Assembly (NCBI GenBank): GCA_032622095.1
Contig: CP136062.1
Coordinates: 140,200,351 to 140,264,350 of the forward strand
Direction of reading: 5' to 3'
Length of the DNA: 64,000 bases
Origin: Siphonodentalium dalli
Lineage: Eukaryota > Mollusca > Scaphopoda > Gadilida > Siphonodentaliidae
This document shows, piece after piece, positions 1 through 15,200 of this stretch. The notes beneath the pieces were generated by a model, which saw only the letters and a list, made by a program, of their open reading frames with translations, ran no database searches and had not been told where the DNA came from. Both the position numbers and the translations under genes were made by a program. Position 1 is the first letter of the stretch; the number at the start of each line of letters is the position of its first letter.

Positions 1-174
1 GAAGAAGTCACAGGTTATTAGCAATATTCCTTAACATACCGTGGGCAATTATTAATGAAACTCTTGGACAAATTTAAGTCACATGACATCATGAAACCTC
101 AGTTGAAATAAGCTCAGGACTTTACTTTGCTGTTTTAGAATGTAAGACTAGATAATCACTTGTCATATACCTAC

Positions 175-278
175 CTTCTTTCATGAGGGTGATGAGAGAA
201 TGGAGAATTCTTGACGGGCCAGTGATGATCTCGGGATGAATGGTTGTAACAAAGGCTAATGCCGTCTTACTCTCAAGT
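175..278 (-). CDS. MMS19: MMS19 exon 15 (last exon inside the window)
   Basis: A 104-bp exon encoding [20 protein letters not shown] and onward to LITLMKE. TTTGCAG acceptor, GTAGGT donor. Further exons must lie left of position 1; nothing coding is visible in 1-174. Confidence 0.94.
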
Positions 279-3200
279 CTGCAAATAAAGTATAACAAGG
301 GTTGTGCATCAAAGATGGCTCTCTTTGAGTTTTTTTGCCCATAAGAGTGAATCTGTCTGACGGAGAATCACAAAAAATTATCAAATGAGGAACCATTACT
401 CAGAACTTGGGGTCATAAAAATAAATCGGACAAACCTGGTTTTTTAACTCAATCAAGATATTATTGTGAAAGATCCATATACCCAATATGAAAGGAATCA
501 GTTGAAAATTGTTCCGAGTTTTCACGCTAACGGTCATAAAATTGCTAATAAATGACAAACTAAGGGCCGTAACTCAGGTAAAAACAAATCTGACAAACCT
601 GGTTTTCGAACTTGTTAGCTATATTGTTGTAAAAGATCCATATACCAAATATGAATGAAATTGGTTGATGTTTATTCAAGTTACTAGTATCGGCTTATTG
701 CGCTAACAAATATACACAAAATTACTAAAAATAGACAAACTGAGGGCCGTAACTCAGTTAAAAAGGATTGGACAAATCTGGTTTTCAAACTCAGTCGAGA
801 TATTGTATCAAAAGATCCATATACCAAATATGAATGAAATTAGTGGATGTTTGTTCAGGTTATCGTGCAAAAGGATATAAAATTGCTAATGGATTCTGCC
901 TTATCATAGGTCCACAAGTATGTCTATATTTCTGTTCAATGTAGTTCAAGGTATTGACATGCAGCTTAGCAGAAAATAGGTATTTAATAGTGAGTTTGTT
1001 TGCTGTGGAACCCAAGATCCTGATATTTTAAGCCTTTCTATACTAAATACTCGTTGACGAGTATTTCACATAGGAAATGTTCATATAATTAGTTCAATGA
1101 AGGACCATAGGTTGTTTGTTGAATTTATTATCTGAACATTTCCAACCAACAGATAAGAATCCTACTGCCCTTGTATTATCTGTTGTTCTGTCTGTTGTCT
1201 GCCTTTATTACCTGAACACCCCTTCAAATGAACAATAGACCATCCCCATGTATACTTTTATAACTGAATGGGAGAATCCATTCAGTATATGAAGGGTTAA
1301 CACACAATTTCAAAGCTGAACTGCTCAGTCCAGGCACTAAAGAGTTAAAGGTACTCAATCCGATCAGACGCTCCGAAATTACTATTTCTTTGGCTTCGGG
1401 GGTAAAAATATTTGATTCGAGTCGAGGAACCCACCCATCAAAGCTCAGGGTGATTAGATATCGATTTTTGAAGTTTGCAATTTCTATTGATTGTGGACCA
1501 GAACTTGTGCAGAAGCACGTGGTGAAACGGACGAAGATGAATGAAGATGGATAACTTTATTCACATCCGTTTCACCACGTATTTTTTACCCCCGAAGCCA
1601 AAGAAGTAGTAATTTAGGAGGGTTTGATCGGATTGAGTACATTTAAAGCTGTTGCTGTCCAAATCTATAATACAATTACCTAATGACGCTGTCTATATCG
1701 GTGGTCACCAGCTTAAATATATGATCTGTAATATAGACCTGTTCCTTTTCAGTCAGTACTTCTGGCAGGGACAGGAAGGCAACCAGGCTCGACAGACACA
1801 CACATCGGAGCTGCTGGTTGGTCTCAGATAGGTGAGATATATATGTTGATATAAGGCTATTGGCAAATTGCTTCAATGGGTTTGGACCTGAAAGAGGAAT
1901 GAACATGGTCAATTGTTTGGTTTTTGGGGTTTAATGTCACTTTCACCCTCTATGCCCATATCATGATCAAGTACGGATATAGTGTGTCTGACATTTGCAA
2001 AGGTTTTATGGTTTTGGAGAAAGAAGATGATTGTTGACAGATGGCCAGATGGACAAAGGATGAGGAGTGATGGCTATTGCTCTACCAGAGAGGTACCTCA
2101 GGTGAGCTAAAAATCAAGCGCTCACATGCTTTTCAAAATGTTTTGCCTGAGAAAAGGGAAATTGACTTTGCATGGCCTAATGCTAGGATTCAGCAAAAAC
2201 ATTTCTGCATCTCTTTTCAAGCCTTGAAATAGTGAGTCTGTCATTTTCAGAATGAGGTCCCCAGAGGGTGAATTTAGTGATGCTACCCCGTATAGAGGGC
2301 TAGCATCACCAAATTCACCCTCTGGGGACCTCATTCTGCTTACACCTCAGCAGAATGAGGTTCCCAGAGGGTGAATTTGGTGATGCTAGCCTGCTATGTG
2401 GGGTAGCATCACTAAATTCACCCTCTGGGGACCTCATTCTGCAAATGACAGACACACTATTTCAAGGCTTGTCTCTTTTGCTTTCATACAGGCACTCCTC
2501 ATAGGAAACTGGTACAAAATCCCAAATCTTAAATTTTGGGTTGCACTTAGTTTGAGCCGACGACACCACACATTTCAATTTAGACATTAGCAAAAACAGG
2601 ATCAGGCCAGATGTGTATATATGGACAAATATTTCCCAGGATATCTCAGAGTGAACAACAATAAACTTACTTTCTTCTGAATATGTGAATTTTTTAGTTG
2701 CTTGCACAAACCCAAGTAATGAGTTCAAGATGGTTATTCTGTGATCAGACTGGAAAGAGAAGGAAACAAGGTGTCATTCAAATTAATAAATTCTCATGGT
2801 AAACTTGTCTTGGTCAGTGTAATAATATAAGTTGTTTGGTACTACAAATCTGGATGGTAAAAAGTGATATAGCCAACAAAATATGCTTCAACTACTCTGT
2901 TTAACTTATTTGACTCAGTAGAGTACAAAAATACACAAATCAACTACATTTACTGAAGTTGCCAATGAACATCGCAGAGGTGGTGAATGGTGCCTGTATT
3001 GGAAAGAGTAATTAGAAATGAGAACTGTTTTGTGCAATTAGATGGTGTCTACATGAAGGAGAGATGTTGTCAAATGCAGTCAGTGAGTATAGCTACTAAT
3101 GTCTACACAATCTACATTTATATCCTAACATGTGCAGATGTTTTGGAAAATCCTTTATTAGCCGAATAACCTGGGGATTCGCACATTTCACATGACCAAT

Positions 3201-6200
3201 TGTGTGAGTGTGAACCGATTACCAAACAACAACAAAATTGTAAAGTGAAATGAGAATTAGCCAATCAAAAAGTGCATAAGTGATCTCTTAGGCTTAAGCT
3301 TATTGACATGGCAACACGTGATGCATGCGTGCCATGTGAAGGCATAAACCACATTTTACTTCCGTCAACATGCCGGGGTATCATTTATATTTGTGAAACT
3401 TGCTATAACTATTGTTCTGGATACCATTGATTGACAGTTTTAGGACATACATGAACATTTGGCTATATTTTAATGGATTGTCTCGACATCAAGTGGGAAT
3501 TACATAAACATTTTGAGTGCTTGGTAGATAAGCCAATTGTAAAGAATTGTAGAAGGGGCAAGTTCAACTCCAGTGGAATGATAGTGACTATGATTGAGTT
3601 GTCGTTACTACAACTATATTATTATTTAGAGCAGTTGGTAATAGACTGGTGCTTAGGGCGTGGTATATTTTATCACTTCATATTGCGTATGATTCGTCTT
3701 ATGTGATGTTATGCATTCAAGACTGTTCTTGTAGTGATGATGGTTTACTTCTGTATAATTTTATTTCGTCTTCTGAAGCTAGGCAATGGTGAGGGTGTGT
3801 CAGACAGGTAACTGTACCTATTCACCTTTAGAGAACTAATAGACACATTAATACGAAAACCTAGTCAAGTATCTAAAGGGAATGGGTACAAAAAAAGTTC
3901 AACTGTAAGCCAAATAAATCTTGTTCTTGTTTTACAATCCATTGACAAGTTATGAAATTAGAGCTTATCCACAAACATGTTTCTCTGGAAACCTAGATTA
4001 ACAGCTTGATTAACTTACTTGTGAATGCGAGGCATGCTGTTCGACTAATAATGGTACAATCTGGGAGATAACTCTATTACATGCTTGGTCCGACCCTGTA
4101 ACAACTGACTGTAATATCAATGAACAGGGAGGCAGCAGCCTTAAGTCAGGGTCACAGATGTTTCTCTTACATTCTGAAATAATATATGTGCATGCGTTAT
4201 AGAAGGAAGACAGTGTGAATAAGTGTTATAAATCAACAAAAAACTGGGGCTTGCTTACAATCAATCAACTCAATCAATACATTGTTGAGTAAGTATCATA
4301 TACCAAAATCAACAGAACATATTGATACTTGTTTAAATTATCATTTTAAGAATAAAGACAATTTAGTATTTGAGGCACCACTCTTTCATGTCTGCAGCTG
4401 GCTATTGTGGATGTCAAGTTCGGTAGTCAATAGCAACTAAAAAGTTTTCTGAATCAGTCCATAATTGTTCAATCTGTAGATATAAACACCTCAAAAAAGT
4501 AAGTTCCCACCTGATATCCCCCCATATCTTCAGATGTGGCGATTAGAATGCGGTGAAATTTTGGGACATAATCTGTTATATATGACCAACATATCTTATA
4601 ACTAATGATATTGTGAATGACTACATGCTTGAATGAACACCAATTGAATGAGACTACTTTCCAAATATCACAAAATAACAGTGTTCATGGGAACATGTTC
4701 ACGTATGTCATTTTCAAAGGTCAGAATTATCAATTAATGATAGTTAAAACTCTCCTTAACAATGTCACATTCCTCCTCTACTGCAAGAGGAACTGGCAAC
4801 CTCATAGCAGTATTGAATCCAGTGTATACTCATTACAATTAGGTCATGGTGCCTCCAACTCTTATCGTTGTATGGGGTTACATGCAGAACTAAGCGGGTC
4901 TTTACATGATTCTTTAAGTGAGTTTTCAACCAACATAATGGTTTTGTGACCTTTGAATTGATCACTATCTCAGCACAAACGGTCCTCACTCAAGAACACT
5001 CACTCAAGAACTCAGCAGGTCAACATTAGCTCACTTCATCGGTGCTAGGATACTGAATAACCGTGTAAAATTTCCTGACATTCGCCTCAGGATTCTTGAG
5101 ATACCTTGTAATATATCATGGGGGGAACGTACTTATTTTGAGATGTTTATAAAAATAGCCACAAATCTGTCCTCTAACATATGAAGTTTAATCTTGAGAG
5201 AGTTATTTTCTTCATTTTTTGTGTTATGGCATTTACTTATGAAAATATAGCTAAACTTCAATCGCAGCCTTGTGTGCTCATTTTGTTCAAAGATGGACAT
5301 AGTAATGTTGAGTCAAAAACAACATGAATATATAGTCTTTGAAGTATATGTAACTTTTTAAGAGAATTAAATTTTTAATTATATGAGAAATGTTTGACTT
5401 GCCAACAGAATCATTTTAAAAATGAGATAAGCCATTATTTGAACTTAGCTTGCTTGTATTTGCTTTACCATAAGATGGATACAAACCTTGAAATATTTCA
5501 TCCAAAAAGCTTTCAACAGGTGTCTTCCCTGCACTCTGAAGAAACATGAGAAATAAAAAGCTACATTTGAAATCTTGACGTACTAAAAATCAATATGTTT
5601 AATATTGGAAACAATTATGGCCAGTTGCATTTTAAGCCAGTCTATTTCTGCTAAATAAGATTGATGCCTCACATATCCGGGTTATAAAAGGCCATCCCTC
5701 ACAGCAAATGAGGACCTGATAAAAATTAAACCACTTGAAAGTGCTAAGCAGTTGCAGAATACCCAGACATAGAATTTGAGTTTATTCTTGATTTATTAAT
5801 GACTTCTATTAGATTTTAAATCCACAATACAACCAATAAAACTCAAAGTGCCAGTGCCAATAAGACAGTTGAAAACTTTTGGCATGCGATAAGTCACTTC
5901 TTCCAATTTGAATTCTTTACACTGGTCTCTGAATTATAGAGGTTATTTTAATATCGGAAGAGAAAACTGCCTGAAGGTTGAAGGCTGATATGAAGTTACC
6001 AAGGGCTGATAAAACATGATATCTAATTAACCCTTTCAATACTGAATGGATTCTCCCATTCTGCCATAAATGATACATTAGAATGGTTGATTCTTTTGGA
6101 GGGTTGTTCAGGTAATAAAAGCAAACGAAAGACATAAAAACAGATAATACAAGAGCAGAATGATTCATATTTATTGGTGGGAAATGTTCAGATAATAAGT

Positions 6201-9200
6201 TCAACAAATGTACTATGAGGAAACTACTCATCAATGAGCATTAGTATAGTAAAGGGTTAATAAGGATTTGTAATAGACATACCTGGATAACATCAGGTGA
6301 CAGGCGTGTAATGATAGCTGTGAGAGCGTTACATAGACATACCTGGATAACATCCGATGACAGGCGTGTAATGATAGCTGTGACAGCGTTACATAAAACA
6401 TACCTGGATAACATCTGATGACAGGCGTGTAATGATAGCTGTGAGAGTGTCACATAGACATACCTGGATAACATCTGATGACAGGCGAGAAATGATATCT
6501 GTGAGATCGTCACATTAATAGACATACCTGGATAACATCCGATGACAGGCGAGTAATGATAGCTGTGAGAGCATCACATGCACTTTTACTGAGCTCCTCA
6601 TCTTCTGAGCTGATCACCTGAAAAAATATAACGGAGTTAAAATGACAAGTTAACACATAGGATACAGAAATACAGGAAAAAATATATAGACATAACTCAA
6701 GGCGCAACTTAATCAAGAATCTTTTATCGAATGAAATCGAATGGCGCAAGGATATATTACATAAAAGCGGAACTTGGGTGAAATGTGACTGCACGTCTGC
6801 AACAAGTTTGATAAAAGATTCCAGATTATGATGCAACTTGTGTTCTGTATTTATTCAACACTCTTTTGATGGATAAGTTTAAGCCATGACAGTGACTACC
6901 ATTGATACTACAACTACCCTTATTGTGATTTAAGCCTGACAAAAAACTGGTAAGTGTCTGCGCATCACTCGAAGCAGATCGTTGACATTACGTACATTAT
7001 CACACTTTGGAAACAATGTCAACTCAAAGTAGTTCCAGTTGTATTCCACTTGTGGCATATAACAATGTGTACCCAATGGCTGGTATTCCATTGAATACTT
7101 GTGTCTCACGTCAACGGGTGAGGAATAAATAATAAGATGTAATTTTATTTAGACTTTAGAGGGAGGTTTAGGCATGTAGGTCAATCCTCCCGCCATGGGG
7201 GAGGGTAGTTTTACAGTGAAGTAACCCTCTGCACTTTCCTCTCCACCAACACCATTAAACCTGATATGACCAGTTGTTGAAAAGAGTCAAAACCAGAATT
7301 AACTAACAAACAACTATTATCTATCAATTTTGGTCCCCTTCACTGAAATATTCTGATTAATTAAACTAATTATCAACTGCTATTTCATTATATTACATTT
7401 GGCCATCTAATTTTAACACAAAAGTGATATGCGAGAAATATAGAAAATCATACCTCAATATTTTAAAAAGTCTTATTCATAATTCCTAGAATCTACAGAT
7501 TTGTTGCACTATGATAAGTCCTAGATACATTAATGCCCTAAATAATCGAGTGAGAGCTTTCTGATAAATGGCAACAAGCCATATTTCCGACTAAATCCTC
7601 AAAAATTACTCATAATTCTGCTGGGGTTAAGGAGTAGATTATTTAGGGCATTACTGTACAATGTAATATAGATAGTGAGTATACAGCATATCATAATTAC
7701 ATCACGTCTGATGCAGGAGAAAAGAGATCCTTGGAATTCTTTGAAGCAGTCAACTTCATACACCTTCGAACACTCAATCTAGAAGTATAAAAAACCTGGT
7801 ATTTATATTACAGATTGTGTAACTATTCCTGGCAGTACAGCCAAGAGCATCTACAAATTTCTATGAAACACCTATTCAAGGCACGTTTCAATTATTATTA
7901 CCAAAAACATGTACCGGTAAAATAAACATTAAGTGCTGCACATATTTCACTTATAAATGTTTTAACCTCTTCACTGCTAATGACGTTATGACATTGAGTG
8001 CTGTGCCGATGATGTTATGGCCATTTTCGGCTGGAAAAATATAATGGGAATATCACAAAGACTATAACATTTACTTAATTGAAAGGCTGTTATCATTCAC
8101 AATCGTGGAACATCATATACTGTTTGGAAACTCGAGATACAGTTGTTCTGATGCACCAATCTCTGAGTTCCAGTTATGAATCATGGCCGAGTGCTAGTGT
8201 GCTGAAGTAGGTGCATACTCAGTACAGACGTATAGCATACGGCGAGATATTTTAAGTCCCTACTCAGTACTGACGCATAGTAGCCAAGAGGTTAAAGATA
8301 GATTTACAAACAGAAATTTTGTAATCTTCTAAAAATAATCACATTTTCTGTCCCGGTTCATAGCAAATAATTGGAGAGCAATTATTTCTTGGTGACAGAA
8401 GATTGATGGGTCACTCCAGTCTCCTGAATACTAAACTCACCAGTGTTAAGTAAGAGTCTATCTTAGCACTCATGATGTTTGAGGTCATCTTCTCGAGTAA
8501 AAGTGGCAGACAATGCTGACCAAACTGGCGACTAGCAGCCAAGCAGCTTCGTAACCCTAATATCAGGTCTTCTTTCTTTATCCCATGTGGATCGTCTGGA
8601 GGCTTGAAAAATAAGGAATATCATGCATTAGCAGCCACTTAAATTGAATGGTAATAGGACTCAAGGGGCACCTGGTGGCTCAGTTGGTAAGGTGCATGGC
8701 ACATTAGGCCAACATAAGATGTTCTGAGATGACAAAGCTGGACCAGACCCGGATCAGCATGGATTTGTGATACACACCTCAGGGAAGGTAACCTAATACG
8801 TTTTTATGGTCAGTTCGTCAGTTGCTTCTGGGATCAGTGGTTTCTACACACACACACAGTGGAGTGAGTTCCCGGTGAAACTAACCTGTTGCTTGATCTT
8901 TCCTTCTCTAATAAAACTGACAATATATGACGATATATGACCTAGCAACTAACATAACGATAAACCCCAAATAAATTAACTAAACTGGTCTGAAAGAAAG
9001 TTTAAGTATCAAACCTGCAAAGAGTGTAGAGTAAATAAATGTATAGGAAAATCAATATAATATAAAACAGAATAGTGTCAGGGATTTTTCTGCCTATTTT
9101 GGGAATGGGTCCGGGTCCCTTCGAATTGGGAAAATGTGTCTTTACAGACCAAAATTGGGAATTTTCCATGTTTTAGAAAAATTCAATTAATCACTGTTAC

Positions 9201-12200
9201 ACACAAGTAAATAGTACTAATACCGTAATTTTCGGTTTCAATTCACTGCACTGTCACATGACAACAATGTAAACAACCTGATTAGCAATCACTGAGTGGC
9301 AGCCACTGCCCAGGGACCCTCGCTGCCACTCAGTGATTGCTAATCACGATGTTCAGGGAAAGTGTGAATAACGTCACGTGTTTTATATAAATCAGCAATT
9401 TATTTAGAGTTATCCTCCCTCTTTCATAAATGCGCTGACTGGTAGAGGGGAGGTAATCGCATGTTAACTTTGTTAAGCTAATAGTTAGGTCGCCGCGTGT
9501 ACATTATACGATGCGGGCTCCCGATGTCGCTGATTTACTATGGGTTTTCAGCCGTTTATCGATCGACTGAGTGTACAAAACATCGGAAAAAATTGATAAT
9601 TATTCAATAAACCCGATGGTATTATATACCTGCCTGCAATTGGGAATTTGGTGGTTGGGGAATAAAGGTGCCTTTTTCCCATTGGGAATGGGGCCGAATA
9701 CCGGACCCTGAGGACACATAAAAAAATCCCTGAGTGTCTTTAATAAAAGCCTGCAAATAGTATGTCTGTCATTTGCAGAATGAGGTCCCCCAGAGGGTGA
9801 TTTTATTGATGCTATCCTGCACAGCGGGCTAGCATATAAAATTCACCCACTGGGAACCTCATTCTGCTTAGGCCTCATCTTCTGGGAAGTATCCATAGTC
9901 TCAAGTTAACACTGTTTTTAGTTGAAGCAAGGACAATCAATGGCATGTATAGTATAGCTAGAACATTGAGCAGTCATAGAAACATGATGTCCCTGTTTAA
10001 TACTAAGAGTGACCCAGACTCCACCACTGTATTGTTAATTGTTGCAGCTTTGTTTGAGGACACAAAAAAAGACAACTTATAAATAAATAGTGGCATATTG
10101 AGTAATAGAACAAGGATGAGCTAGAAAATTTCAATGATGAATGATGCTTTAGTCCAAATCAACAAAGAGTCTCTGACACTTCAACTTCTTTGAAAACTTA
10201 AAAAACTGCCTAGTATAAATCTATCCAGAAAACAGAAACCACTTAAACCACACCCATGTCAACTATTCACATCCTTAAACTTCTGTGTTGATGGTTGTTA
10301 ACATTTGTGTAGCAGACAATGTAGCCTTTATGAAGCTGAATTAACTTGTCCGTTTGTTAATATGTCATTTGATTGTCTATATAGGAGATAAACATATTAT
10401 GTGATAGTGATATGGTTTATTCTCTGATCCAATGAACATAAATGTACTTCTGTTGAATTGGATATTCATGGATTCAAGTTCACAAACTGTATTAACCCTT
10501 TACCCAATAGAAGGGCCCTGTGCCAATGCATTCTCTTATATATGCGAGTCGACCATAGGTCGCCTCGCATATATAAGAGAATGCATTGGCTTAACACATT
10601 AAAAATTATAAAATTGTTAAAGGCTCTTATATATGCGAGGCGACCTATGGTCGTCTCGCATATATAAGAGAATGCATTGGCACAGGGCATAACTGTAACC
10701 ATCACAATGTGGTCAATGAGCCGGTTCCAATGATATCCATATTTGTATGGTTTTATTGAGACAGACCCAAGATAATTTAGGCTGTTGCAGCTTTATTTGG
10801 CCGTTTTTGGCCGGTTTGTTGGGTGAAGGGTTAATGCTCACATCCCTGAAAATCCAATGAAAAAAGGCACTTTTATCTTCAGTGTAATTCAATCCACCAA
10901 CAAATTTAAAATAAACTGCTCGAAAAAGCATTTTTACCAGCATTACATGCTGAGAAGTGAGATGTCCTTTTTCTGGGTACATTCCATGGAGTTACCTGGA
11001 ACAGCATCTGAACAAATTCCTATAGTAAACAGCTTACCGGTGGCACTAGATTATGCAACTTCTGGCTGCAAGGTGACATGTTTGATGCTCGCTGTCAATC
11101 ACAATGTGTTCCATTTCCATATCAACGACAAATATTTAACTTGAATTTCAATTGCTGATATCACACTTTATGCTTAGCACTTTATAGACCTGTTCTGTTA
11201 AGGTACTAGTCTAGATTTTACTAGTTTAGTTATTAGCTCAAAGTTCAATACTGGATGCAGTGTTTGCATGACAGTTCAGTCATTGTTTCAGAATCAGGGT
11301 CCGCGCTGGACCGAAATTTACTTTTGCCAAATAATTTGCCAAATGAAAATATTTTTTGCCAAATTATTTTACCAATTGCCAAATGCTATCCCTGATAGTA
11401 TCATTTTTTGCAACCTTATTATAAAGTCTTATGTTTCGACACTCGCGGTTTGAACCACTTTTGATATCGATAGAAATCAGTTAGTTAATATATATAATTA
11501 ATTATACTCGCATCTCTATTGTGGTTTATCATACAACAATAAGCCAATCACCGAACAATACAATGGTAGAAGGGTTTCTCCAACAGAATGGCCCATCACA
11601 GGAGGAATTAGCTATGTAAACACCACCACCACACTAAATACGGGTAATCCCTCCAACCACCGGATTAATTGCGTCTTAATAGAGGTGTTAAATTTCCCTA
11701 AACCTTATGAAAACACCATTTATATATAATTATGTTGTAAGAGTTTCCTGAAATTAATGGTATTGATTGACCAGTATTTTTCAAATTGATTGAGGAATTT
11801 AAAAGTGACTTGCCAAAACTTTTGCCAAATGAAAATATTTTTTGCCAAATGTGAATTATTTTTGCCATTGGCAAATTTGGCAAGTGGCAGCGCGAACCCT
11901 GTTCAGAATGAAGTGTTTCAGTGATAAATATATTAATGGGATTTACAAAATACTGGTGTTAAAGGCCCATTTAATTTTCGAGTCACCGATTATTTTTTTT
12001 ATAGTGCCTTAATATTCAGTTTTAATAATAATCTATGACATAAAATATGATTAAAATACTATAATTTATCACCATTTGGAATGTCTGCGTCTCAGAAGGT
12101 GCCCATAGAATAATAGAAACTAGTTGAAATCATAGAAACATTTCCCCCGTTTCGCTCCCAGAATGCAACAGAATTCAACCTAAGATATAGAGTTATACCC

Positions 12201-15200
12201 CATACATTAAAATTAGTAGACTTTGCAGTACAGTCAAGATGAAAGTTAAGCACAGAAAACACGTGGGTACCTCAAAAAAACATTATGTTCACAGTTTATT
12301 ACATGGTATAAGTTGATGTTTTGGAACTTTCTCTTTCAAATGGTTTATAGTATGGCATATATTTTATATAATGTGATCTGGGGGGTTTGAACATTAAGTG
12401 GGCCTTTAATTGTTACAGTGGCTGTGAACGTAAAGTTCAACTCAATGGTGTAAAACAGAACTTTACATTTCTGGCCTTATATCATATGGCATATTATATA
12501 TAGTTTTTTAAATTTTTGTGAATACATACAGGAGTGAAGTCGATTGGAAAATAACAGGAAACCACTTCAAACATATCTTCTACGAACACGCCTGAAAAGA
12601 GATATAAATTTTGTGTGCACAAACAGTGAAATAATATTTATGCTTCACTGCCTTCAGAGAAGCAAGTCAATAGTAATAACAATAACACACCTATGATTTT
12701 ATTGACTTCTGGAGATATCAAGTATCTATCGATATAAAAAAAAGTGTTTGTGTGTGTCTGTCTGTCTGTTACTGTCACGACTTTCTCGCATTTATAGCTT
12801 TTCACTCTACGTCCAATTTATCCCAAATTAGGAACATATAAAGAGATACATCTTAGAATACAACAAAATTTTCAGGCTAATCGGTTAAAGATGGCCTGAG
12901 ATATAGCACATTGCCCAAGGATTGCAATGGCGAAATATCTGTACGTTTAAGAACTGATTTAGCGTTCAAATGCACGGGCGCCATTGAGAGCACTATCTAT
13001 AAGATAACACTACAGCGATCTATGTGATGCTAGATATAACCGACAAAAAGATATATACCCAGGGTTTCCGCAAGGGGAAAATAAATGAGCCCGTATTTCA
13101 GCCGTATTGGGGAAACATATAGCCCGACGGGGCGACCATGGTTTGTTCCGTCGGGAGAAAATTTTGGTATTGGTCACTGAAAAGTAGTCATTTCCTTGCA
13201 CCTGAGATACTCATAAAGCAACCATATTACGCAAGTTGATCATTTCTGTGGGTGCATTAATTCTGTTGATGGTACCCAGAGCATTGATCATGAAATTACG
13301 CATGTGAGTCCGCCGTCTGATTGAATGAACAAGCTATATACGAGTTACAGTGTTTACAAATTTATAAAAAAAGGTATATTTAAACACTAAAAAGTGTCTA
13401 TGCATTGACCAATAATACGTAGCAAGGAGAATTGAATTAAGCATTTCAAAAGATTTCAACAGGTAGCTTCTGTAAAAATGAAACTGAAAGGATATATTCT
13501 GTCAATCGTAAAACTATTTGTGCACTGTGACATCATACTGCAGAAGAAATTTAAAGCGGCGTAATATGAATGGTAGCGAAATAGTTAATCTCGGAATGCG
13601 TTGCTTGTTCAATAGTCTGCATTAGTCCAACAACTATAGTTAGGACCACTGCTATGTACAGAGTTTTAGCCCCTCCTGTTACGAAATATAATAGAGTTTT
13701 GGCAGGAAATGTGAACACACGTAAATTACACTGTGTACAATTACAATTAACGTCCCTATTTGACCGCACACCAAACATTGCTTTGTAGTTTTGGTGCTTT
13801 TATTTCAAAGGGTTACACTGTACTCAGTCCTTCGATTATGAGGCGTGCGATCGCGCTCGTGAACCATAGCACGCCTGAAATTAAATATTGGCGAGTAATT
13901 AATCACACTCCTCGGCGATATTCGGCGCACGATTGAAAAAGGGTTAAACCCCGTCGCGCGTCGGATTGAGTTGAATTTTCTAGTCCAGGAGATCAGTTGA
14001 CCTCACCGCTATGGTGTACAGTAAGCAGTCGGCACCCGGCCTTTGATGTGCCGCCCACTGTTCCACATGTGACGTTGATCATTGGCACAGGGAGCACGTG
14101 ACGTGATTATCTGAGCTTGCAGAAAAACTGAATGAAATATTGCTACATGGTGTCGTGTCGGGCCTATCCAGTCGGCACCCTTTGATGCGTCCTTTGTCAC
14201 GTGATATCAATCACTCAGTTATCTGAGAATTGTAGCCACCACACAAGCTAACTTTCGGTAAACTGTATCAGATTCTAATCTTCCAACCAATAATGGCAGA
14301 GAAGGGAAATACTGTCCAGTTAAAAACCTTCATTAATTGGAACCTAGGACCCGTTATCGGTTATAAAACTACAAAAGATTCTCACGGAACCGAGATAGTG
14401 TATGAATTCTGGTGTAAGACGTGTGCTCTTAGTAGTTCCGGGTTACCGGGGTCCGACGAGAGTGCCGACAGTGACATGGAAGATGAACGTTCAGAGTGAA
14501 CAATTCAGTTGATTTAACCCTTTATCGTCCCTCACCATGGATACTTCCAAATTCATATAAAGATTTTTGTTAGTTTTAATTGTTCATTACTTCAATGTGA
14601 AGAATACATGTGTACAAGATGAATCACAATGGTGATAAAAATTGATTTAATTTTGAGTCTTCGTTCGTCATTTTATACCCCCGAAATATCCACCAAAATC
14701 ACACGCCTGGGTTTCAGGTTAGGCGAGTGACCAATCACACTCCTGCATTTTACAGAATCGAAGGACTGCTGTACTGGTAACATACTGTGCTCAATTGGCC
14801 CACCCTTTCACCAGTATTCTGTTTAACCCTCGAACTCACATTGCAGTCCGATTCTTTTTACGATAGACTGCTATTGACTTTAGGTACATGTATGTCTCAA
14901 ACATATCATCAGTGAGGGGAATGAGGCCATTACATGGACCTGAGCCATAGTAACGGAAACCCTGTAGACCTGTAAATTTTACGAGCAATCTCCTAGTATA
15001 CAAATAATTATCCCATTCACATCTCAGTGCAGAATTTTTATTTTTAGCAAACCTTTCAGCTTAGCCCTTTGATAAATGGATACTAAAATAAATGGTCAGA
15101 GTTCCCACAAACGTTTCAATTATATAATGGTTTATATGTGCATGCTCACCGAGTGGAAAATTCTGGATAATAATATTGCCACACCTAAAAGCAAGAACTA

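Noticed and set aside
4617..4949. 110-codon plus-strand open frame in MMS19 intron 11
   Set aside because: No recognisable domain, no splice context, and AT-rich intron composition; length is within chance for 64 kb.
6241..6836. Two overlapping minus-strand open frames around 6.2-6.8 kb as a separate gene
   Set aside because: They are readthroughs of MMS19 exon 10 and its tandemly duplicated tail, with intron sequence at both ends.
10458..10982. Opposing open frames as small genes
   Set aside because: They come from the palindromic TATATAAGAGAATGC hairpins and read the same motif on both strands.
13040..13201. 63-codon minus frame near 13.0-13.2 kb
   Set aside because: Overlaps a decayed repeat related to the termini of 60489-61416; no family support.
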